This document shows positions 59,862-64,000 of a stretch of DNA of 64,000 nt, one piece after another. The stretch is from contig NZ_BMVK01000004.1 of assembly GCF_014650675.1 (NCBI RefSeq), forward strand, positions 186,001 through 250,000, read 5' to 3'. The notes under the pieces were generated by a model. The model made no database searches. It was not told where the DNA came from and saw only the letters and a program-made list of their open reading frames with translations. Position 1 is the first letter of the stretch. Each line of letters starts with the position of its first letter. This DNA comes from Streptomyces anulatus (GTDB taxonomy: Bacteria > Actinomycetota > Actinomycetes > Streptomycetales > Streptomycetaceae). The translations under genes and the position numbers were made by a program.

Positions 59862-60296
59862 CTATGGCGCGGACACGACGCTCGGCGCTCCGGCGGTGGC
59901 CCAGCTCGGCGTCACGCCGGTCACCTGGCAGACCATCAGGAAGAGCGGGATGGGCGGCGTGTACGGCGTGAGGCCGTCCGGCGAGTGGATCAGCCGGGGC
60001 CGTCCGCCGGGAATGTCCGCGTCACGCGCGTACGTCACCTGCTCGGGCCAGTCGAGGTCCAGGTCGGAGCCGGCCGGGACGATCCACCACCAGCGGTCCG
60101 CGTCGGCGAAGACGCAACCGGTGCGCGGCAGATGGGACATGAGCCGGAAGCCGTGCCGGGCGGGGACCCCGACCGCGTCGCAGCCCAGGCTGGCCGACAT
60201 CGTGGCCGGCAGGACCAGCCGCGCCCGGCCGCCCCGGGCCTGCTCGGGCGTCCGGGCCCGTGCCGCGCGCAGCTTGGCCAGCGCGTTCTTCAGCAT
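59862..60296 (-). CDS. Conserved hypothetical protein of the WhiJ/AbaA-type cluster
   Basis: 144 residues. The family is unknown to me. The N-terminal helix KNALAKLRAARARTPEQARGG is basic. The rest contains GCVFADADRWWWIVPAGSDLDLDWPEQVTYARDADI, a compact beta-rich region with many aromatic residues, and YTPPIPLFLMVCQVTG near the C-terminus. ATG 60296 overlaps the stop of the ATP-binding protein gene by 7 bp, so the two are coupled. Similar genes sit beside abaA-like regulators in other streptomycetes. Confidence 0.7.
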   Translation of the reverse strand: MLKNALAKLRAARARTPEQARGGRARLVLPATMSASLGCDAVGVPARHGFRLMSHLPRTGCVFADADRWWWIVPAGSDLDLDWPEQVTYARDADIPGGRPRLIHSPDGLTPYTPPIPLFLMVCQVTGVTPSWATAGAPSVVSAP

Positions 60297-60766
60297 GGCT
60301 GCTCCGTGCCGGGCAGCTGCTCGGCGTCGTGCGGCAGCTCCGCCCAGACGATGCGGCCGGAAGCGTCCCCGGCGTCGTGCGAACCCCAGGCACTGCTCAT
60401 CGCGTCGACGAGGAGCAGACCGCGGCCGTGCTCGTCGTCGGACGAGCGGCGCAGCCGCGGGCCGCCGGGCTGGTGCCCCTGGTCCTGCACGGCTATCCGC
60501 AGTCGTCTGCCGATCCGGCTCAGCTCGCACACCACCCGGGTGCTCGCGGTGTGCACGACGGCGTTGGTCACCAGCTCGGAGACGATGAGGACGGCCGCGT
60601 CACAGGCGTCGTGGCCCACCTTCCAGGCATCCAGCCGGGCCCGCGTCCGCTCGCGCGCACCGGCCACCGACTCGGGGTGCGCCGGAAGCGCGAAGCAGTA
60701 ACGGAGCGTCTCCGTCCCGGGGCTGAGGTCCATGAGCCGGGGGATGAGCGCACTGCCAGGTGCCAC
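60290..60766 (-). CDS. Anti-sigma-type ATP-binding protein (HATPase_c_2)
   Basis: A 158-residue GHKL-fold protein of the RsbW/SpoIIAB-like class. The N-box is AAVLIVSELVTNAVVHT, the G1-like segment IAVQDQGHQPGG, and the G2 box EHGRGLLLVDAMSSAWG. It lacks a histidine-kinase dimerisation domain. GTG 60766 has GAGGA at 7 nt. Such proteins often accompany WhiJ-like XRE and DUF397 genes in developmental control; a protein-kinase or anti-sigma role is inferred. Divergent from the XRE gene. Confidence 0.88.
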   Translation of the reverse strand: MAPGSALIPRLMDLSPGTETLRYCFALPAHPESVAGARERTRARLDAWKVGHDACDAAVLIVSELVTNAVVHTASTRVVCELSRIGRRLRIAVQDQGHQPGGPRLRRSSDDEHGRGLLLVDAMSSAWGSHDAGDASGRIVWAELPHDAEQLPGTEQPC

Positions 60767-60888
60767 GACCGATTCCTCACAGTGGGGGCTGCGTCACGCT
60801 TCGTTCCCCGGGTGATCGGGGACGGGCGTGACTGAGCGAACTGGTTCTGGAGTCAACTCTCCCCCCGACGATGACACTTGGCAAGGGG

Positions 60889-60909
60889 CACTCTGAAATT
60901 TCCAGAGTG
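60889..60909. promoter_or_regulatory. 21-bp palindromic operator candidate
   Basis: Arms CACTCTG (60889-60895) and CAGAGTG (60903-60909) flank AAATTTC. The centre is itself nearly symmetric. It sits in the 206-bp divergent gap, 64 bp before the XRE GTG. A TTGGCA hexamer just upstream (60879-60884) could be a -35. The XRE/DUF5753 protein is the likely binder. Confidence 0.6.
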
Positions 60910-60972
60910 TCTGTGTCGTTGGGGGCGCACGCATGGCACACTGCTCGCAAACAGCGCATGGGGAGGTCTGAA

Positions 60973-61833
60973 GTGAGCGAACCGCGGTCCGCCCCGACCG
61001 TGGGCCAGGTCGTTCTCGGCAAGCGTCTGCAGGATCTGCGCGAGCGTGTCGGCCTGACCCGTGACCAGGCGGCGAAGGTGCTCAGGGTCGCCCCGGCGAC
61101 GATACGCAGAATGGAAACGGCCGAGGTCGGGCTGAAGATCCCCTATGTGCAGCTGCTGCTGAAGGCGTACGGCATCGCCGACCAGGAGGCCGACGCCTTC
61201 GTCGACCTGGCCGAGGAGGCGAACAAGCCGGGCTGGTGGCAGCGTTTCCACGACGTCCTGCCCGACTGGTTCAGCATGTACGTCAGCCTGGAGGGCGCGG
61301 CGAGCCTGCTGCGCATGTACGAGCCGCACTTCGTGCCCGGACTCCTCCAGACCGAGGACTACGCACGGTCCGTGATGCAGACCGGAGCGGTGGGCCAGAC
61401 CCGGCCCGAGGACATGGAGCGCCATGTGGCGCTGCGGATGGAGCGCCAGTCCCTGCTGGCCAAGGACGACGCCCCCAGGCTGTGGGCGATCATGGACGAG
61501 ACCGTCCTGCGGCGGCCCGTCGGCAGTGCGCGGGTGATGCGCGGGCAGATCGACAAGCTGCTCGAATCCACGGAGCTTCCCCACGTCACGCTTCAGATCG
61601 CGGAGTTCGCCACCGGCCACCACCCGGGAACCTACGGACCGTTCGTCCTCTTCCGGTTCGCCGTCCCCGAACTCCCCGACATGGTCTACAGCGAGTACCT
61701 GACCGGAGCCGTCTACTTCGACGCCCGACCCGAGGTGGCCTCCTATCTCGAAGTCATGGACCGCATGGCGGCTCAGGCCGCAACTGCACAACGCACGAAG
61801 GAAATCCTCCGGGACTTCCGCAAGGAGCTGTGA
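60973..61833 (+). CDS. WhiJ-like XRE regulator with DUF5753
   Basis: 286 residues. The N-terminal XRE helix-turn-helix is about residues 13-70 (VLGKRLQDLRERVGLTRDQAAKVLRVAPATIRRMETAEVGL). A DUF5753 domain follows (about 100-280), with YEPHFVPGLLQTEDYARSVM and PGTYGPFVLFRF. GTG 60973 is preceded by GGGGAGG at 6 nt; ATG 60958 is possible but has a poorer site. Its stop overlaps the DUF397 ATG by 1 bp. WhiJ-type proteins control development or antibiotic genes, with the DUF397 partner relieving repression in the model from S. coelicolor. Confidence 0.92.
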   Translation: MSEPRSAPTVGQVVLGKRLQDLRERVGLTRDQAAKVLRVAPATIRRMETAEVGLKIPYVQLLLKAYGIADQEADAFVDLAEEANKPGWWQRFHDVLPDWFSMYVSLEGAASLLRMYEPHFVPGLLQTEDYARSVMQTGAVGQTRPEDMERHVALRMERQSLLAKDDAPRLWAIMDETVLRRPVGSARVMRGQIDKLLESTELPHVTLQIAEFATGHHPGTYGPFVLFRFAVPELPDMVYSEYLTGAVYFDARPEVASYLEVMDRMAAQAATAQRTKEILRDFRKEL

Positions 61834-62069
61834 TGAACCACATATACAACGGCATGCCCGCCGGTGACCTCGGCTCCGAAGGCTGGTACAAGCCGTGGAG
61901 CGGTGGGAACGGCGGCAACTGCATCGAGGCCATGAAGCTCGCCGACGGGCGGGTCGCCGTACGCCAGTCCGCCGACCCGGACGGCCCCGCTCTCATCTAC
62001 TCCAACGGCGAGATCGCCGCGTTCATCCAGGGCGCCAAGGCCGGCCAGGCCGACTTCCTCCTCACCTGA
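61833..62069 (+). CDS. DUF397 protein, partner of the XRE regulator
   Basis: A 78-residue DUF397 protein with the family pattern: WYKPWSGGNGGNCIEAMKLADGRVAVRQSADPDGPALIYSNGEIAAFIQGAKAGQADFL. ATG 61833 overlaps the XRE stop (TGATG), ensuring co-translation. Expected to bind and antagonise its cognate WhiJ-like protein. No further domain is visible. Confidence 0.93.
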   Translation: MNHIYNGMPAGDLGSEGWYKPWSGGNGGNCIEAMKLADGRVAVRQSADPDGPALIYSNGEIAAFIQGAKAGQADFLLT

Positions 62070-62134
62070 GACCCCGCCATTCCTTCGGTTGTTCCCCATC
62101 GTCGACGTACGGACCCCTGACCACGGAGCGCGCC

Positions 62135-62944
62135 ATGACCGGGCAAGAACCCCACTCCATCGAGATCGACACCAGCAAGCCGCATCCGGCCCGGATGTAC
62201 GACTGGTTCCTCGGCGGCAAGGACAACTACCCGGTCGACGAACAGATGGCGCGACAGCTGCTCGCCCTGGACGCGCGGGGCCGTGACATGGCGCGGGTCA
62301 ACCGGGCGTTCATGCACCGGGCCACCCGCTGGCTCGCCGAGAGCGGCGTGCGCCAGTTCCTGGACATCGGCACCGGCATACCCACCGAGCCGAACCTCCA
62401 TCAGATCGCCCAGCAGGCCGCTCCCGACGCGCGCGTCGTCTACTGCGACAACGACCCGATCGTGCTCGCCCACGCGGCGGCGCTGCTCCGCTCCACGCCC
62501 GAGGGCGCCACCGAGTACATCCAGGCCGACGCCCGCAAGCCGGAGACCATCCTCGCGGAGGCCGGCCAGATCCTGGACTTCGACCAGCCGATCGCCCTGT
62601 CGCTGCTGGCCCTGCTCCACTTCATCGACGACGAGGACGGCGCGGGCGAACTGCTCGACAAGCTGGTCGAGCAGCTTCCCTCCGGCAGTTACCTGGTGCT
62701 CTCGCACACCACCGGCGACTTCAACCCGGAAGGTGCCGCGCAGGCACGGGCCATGTACAAGGCGCGCGGGATGACGCTGCGGCCCCGCAGCCGCGCCGAA
62801 CTCACGGCGTTCTTCGACGGTCTCGAACTGGTCGAGCCGGGCGTCTCGCTCTCCGCCGACTGGCATCCGGAGCTCGGCGAGGTCATCGACGTCCCGGGCG
62901 ACGAGCCGATCCCCGGCTATGCCGGAGTGGCCCGCAAACCCTGA
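62135..62944 (+). CDS. DUF574-type SAM-dependent methyltransferase
   Basis: 269 residues, Methyltransf_19/DUF574 family: PHPARMYDWFLGGKDNYPVDEQMA at the N-terminus, the SAM motif I region FLDIGTGIPTEPNLHQIAQQ, motif II VVYCDNDPIVLAHA, and SLLALLHFIDDEDGAGELL. It is abundant in Streptomyces; the methyl acceptor is unknown. ATG 62135 follows the DUF397 gene by 65 bp, so the three genes may be one operon. A hairpin terminator follows. Confidence 0.92.
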   Translation: MTGQEPHSIEIDTSKPHPARMYDWFLGGKDNYPVDEQMARQLLALDARGRDMARVNRAFMHRATRWLAESGVRQFLDIGTGIPTEPNLHQIAQQAAPDARVVYCDNDPIVLAHAAALLRSTPEGATEYIQADARKPETILAEAGQILDFDQPIALSLLALLHFIDDEDGAGELLDKLVEQLPSGSYLVLSHTTGDFNPEGAAQARAMYKARGMTLRPRSRAELTAFFDGLELVEPGVSLSADWHPELGEVIDVPGDEPIPGYAGVARKP

Positions 62945-62965
62945 CCCCCCGGTTCCACCGCCGCT

Positions 62966-62996
62966 CCGCCCGCCCGCACCCGGCGCGGGCGGGCGG
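62966..62996. terminator. Strong G+C hairpin terminator
   Basis: Perfect 12-bp arms CCGCCCGCCCGC and GCGGGCGGGCGG around a 7-nt loop (ACCCGGC), 21 bp after the methyltransferase stop and 13 bp before the end of the convergent cupin gene. Bidirectional by position. Confidence 0.85.
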
Positions 62997-63009
62997 TGGC
63001 GCTCCGTGC

Positions 63010-63444
63010 TCAGGCGCCGAGGGCGTGTCCCGTGGTGACGTCCACATGCCCGGGCACCTCGTCGTGCGCGTCGCCCACCGTCGACGTACCCGACGGTTCG
63101 AGGAGCATGATCGACGCGCCCCGGTCGGAACGGGGGCGGTGCCAGACCCCGCGCGGGACGACGAAGACAGCACCCCGCTCCAGGGTCACGCAGCGCTCGC
63201 CGCCGTCGCCCCCCTCATCGCCGTCGCGCAGAGCGATGTCCAGCGTCCCCTCCACCACGAGGAAGAACTCGTCCGTGTCCTCGTGCACATGCCACACATG
63301 CTCGCCGGCCACCTTGGCCACGCGTACGTCGTAGTCGTTGACCCGGGTCACGACGCGCGGACTCCACAACGCGTCGAAGGAGCCCAGGGCGGCACTCAGC
63401 AGAATCGGCTCGGCGACGCGCGGCGTCACGTTCTCGTTGCTCAT
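63010..63444 (-). CDS. Cupin-domain protein
   Basis: 144 residues with a single cupin beta-barrel. The metal-site His pair and Glu lie in HVWHVHEDTDEFFLVVEGTLDIAL, and the second motif is around VFVVPRGVWHRP. ATG 63444 (MSNENV) has a GGATGG stretch upstream; ATG 63453 is an alternative. Adjacent and divergent to a GlxA-like regulator, which may control it. The substrate is unknown. Confidence 0.85.
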   Translation of the reverse strand: MSNENVTPRVAEPILLSAALGSFDALWSPRVVTRVNDYDVRVAKVAGEHVWHVHEDTDEFFLVVEGTLDIALRDGDEGGDGGERCVTLERGAVFVVPRGVWHRPRSDRGASIMLLEPSGTSTVGDAHDEVPGHVDVTTGHALGA

Positions 63445-63497
63445 GGGATCCATCCTGTGCGCTGGACCCCACCGCCCGTGAGTGCTAGGAATCGCCT

Positions 63498-64000
63498 ATG
63501 GCGAAAGAATCCTCGCACCGGGTCGTGATGATCGTCTCGGCCGGTTCCAACCCGTTCGAGATGGGTGTGGCGACCGAGCTCTTCGGCCTGCGCAGGCCCG
63601 AGCTCCCCGTCGACTGGTACGACTTCACCCTGTGCTCGCCCACCCCCACGGTCCGGATGCACTCCGGCTTCTTCCAGCTCTCCGGCGTCGCCGGACTGAC
63701 GGCCGTGGACCACGCGGACACCGTCATCGTGCCCAACCGGCCCGACCCTCTGGAAGAGCCCGACCCGGACGTCCTGGCGGCGATCCGGCGTGCCGACGCC
63801 CGCGGGGCGCGCCTCGTCAGCTTCTGCACGGGCACCTTCACGCTCGCCGCCGCAGGGGTGCTGGACGGCAGACGGGCCACCACGCACTGGCGGTGGGCGG
63901 AGGCCTTCACCGCCCGCCACCCGCACGTCGATCTCGACCCGGACGTCCTCTTCGTCGACGACGGCCAGGTGATCACGGCGGCAGGCAGCGCCGCGGCCCT
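63498..64000 (+). CDS. GlxA-family transcriptional regulator, 3' end outside the window
   Basis: The visible 167 residues are a DJ-1/PfpI-like (class I glutamine amidotransferase-like) domain: RVVMIVSAGSNPFEMGVATELFGL, GLTAVDHADTVIVPNRPD, LVSFCTGTFTLAAAGVLDGRRATTHWRWAEAF with the nucleophile-elbow Cys. GlxA-type regulators continue with a C-terminal AraC helix-turn-helix, expected beyond the edge. ATG 63498. Divergent from the cupin gene across 53 bp. Confidence 0.88.
   Translation, partial: MAKESSHRVVMIVSAGSNPFEMGVATELFGLRRPELPVDWYDFTLCSPTPTVRMHSGFFQLSGVAGLTAVDHADTVIVPNRPDPLEEPDPDVLAAIRRADARGARLVSFCTGTFTLAAAGVLDGRRATTHWRWAEAFTARHPHVDLDPDVLFVDDGQVITAAGSAAA

Noticed and set aside
1..64000. 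tRNA, rRNA, insertion sequence, integrase or attachment site
   Set aside because: Looked for on both strands by eye; nothing with convincing cloverleaf, transposase motif or flanking repeats was seen.

Overview
The window is about 72% G+C, with dense, often translationally coupled genes and GTG/TTG starts, and carries several gene families typical of Streptomyces (a conservon, WhiJ-type XRE/DUF397 genes, CYP157-type P450s). I read it as Streptomyces or a close relative, probably chromosomal. I saw no tRNA, rRNA, CRISPR array, insertion sequence or replication origin.

Left part (1-14756): a MoxR ATPase/vWA-metallopeptidase pair cut by the left edge; an N-formylglutamate amidohydrolase; the remnant of a TPR gene; a CDP-glycerol transferase-like protein carrying a 7-nt tandem repeat inside its frame; a secreted sphingomyelinase-type phosphodiesterase; a lipoprotein-like sortase beside a repeat-rich, C-terminally anchored surface protein; an OmpR/HK two-component system; a CYP157-like/CYP154-like P450 pair; and an ATP-grasp protein.

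Centre-left (14876-26626): the most interesting block. A VMAP-C protein, a MoxR ATPase and a vWA-like/NB-ARC/TPR giant form the core of a VMAP (vWA-MoxR-associated) conflict system. Two potential effectors follow, an alpha/beta hydrolase and a caspase-like protease. The N-terminus of the VMAP protein and the C-terminus of the caspase appear to share the same effector-associated domain. Immediately downstream lie a small peptide gene and a HExxH peptide-modification-type enzyme, suggesting that a RiPP-like module is attached to the system.

Centre (26838-40941): an osmoprotection operon (betaine aldehyde dehydrogenase, choline oxidase-like GMC enzyme, and a glycine betaine ABC importer whose permease is an internal duplication). 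Then come a stand-alone P450, an AAEx-type transporter whose Shine-Dalgarno lies inside a long hairpin, a secreted vWA protein with a membrane-anchored partner, and small genes.

Centre-right (41012-48875): a TetR / ABC-F / macrolide glycosyltransferase resistance-type cassette with a possible attenuating leader, followed by a xylose module (divergent xylB and xylA plus a ROK repressor).

Right part (49018-64000): a DUF305/DUF3105 pair; a FUSC exporter and MarR regulator with a palindromic operator over the promoter; a full conservon (roadblock GTPase system cvnA-D plus a P450); a GH4 phosphoglycosidase; a WhiJ/AbaA-type regulator cluster with a palindromic operator; a DUF574 methyltransferase; a cupin; and the start of a GlxA-family regulator cut by the right edge.
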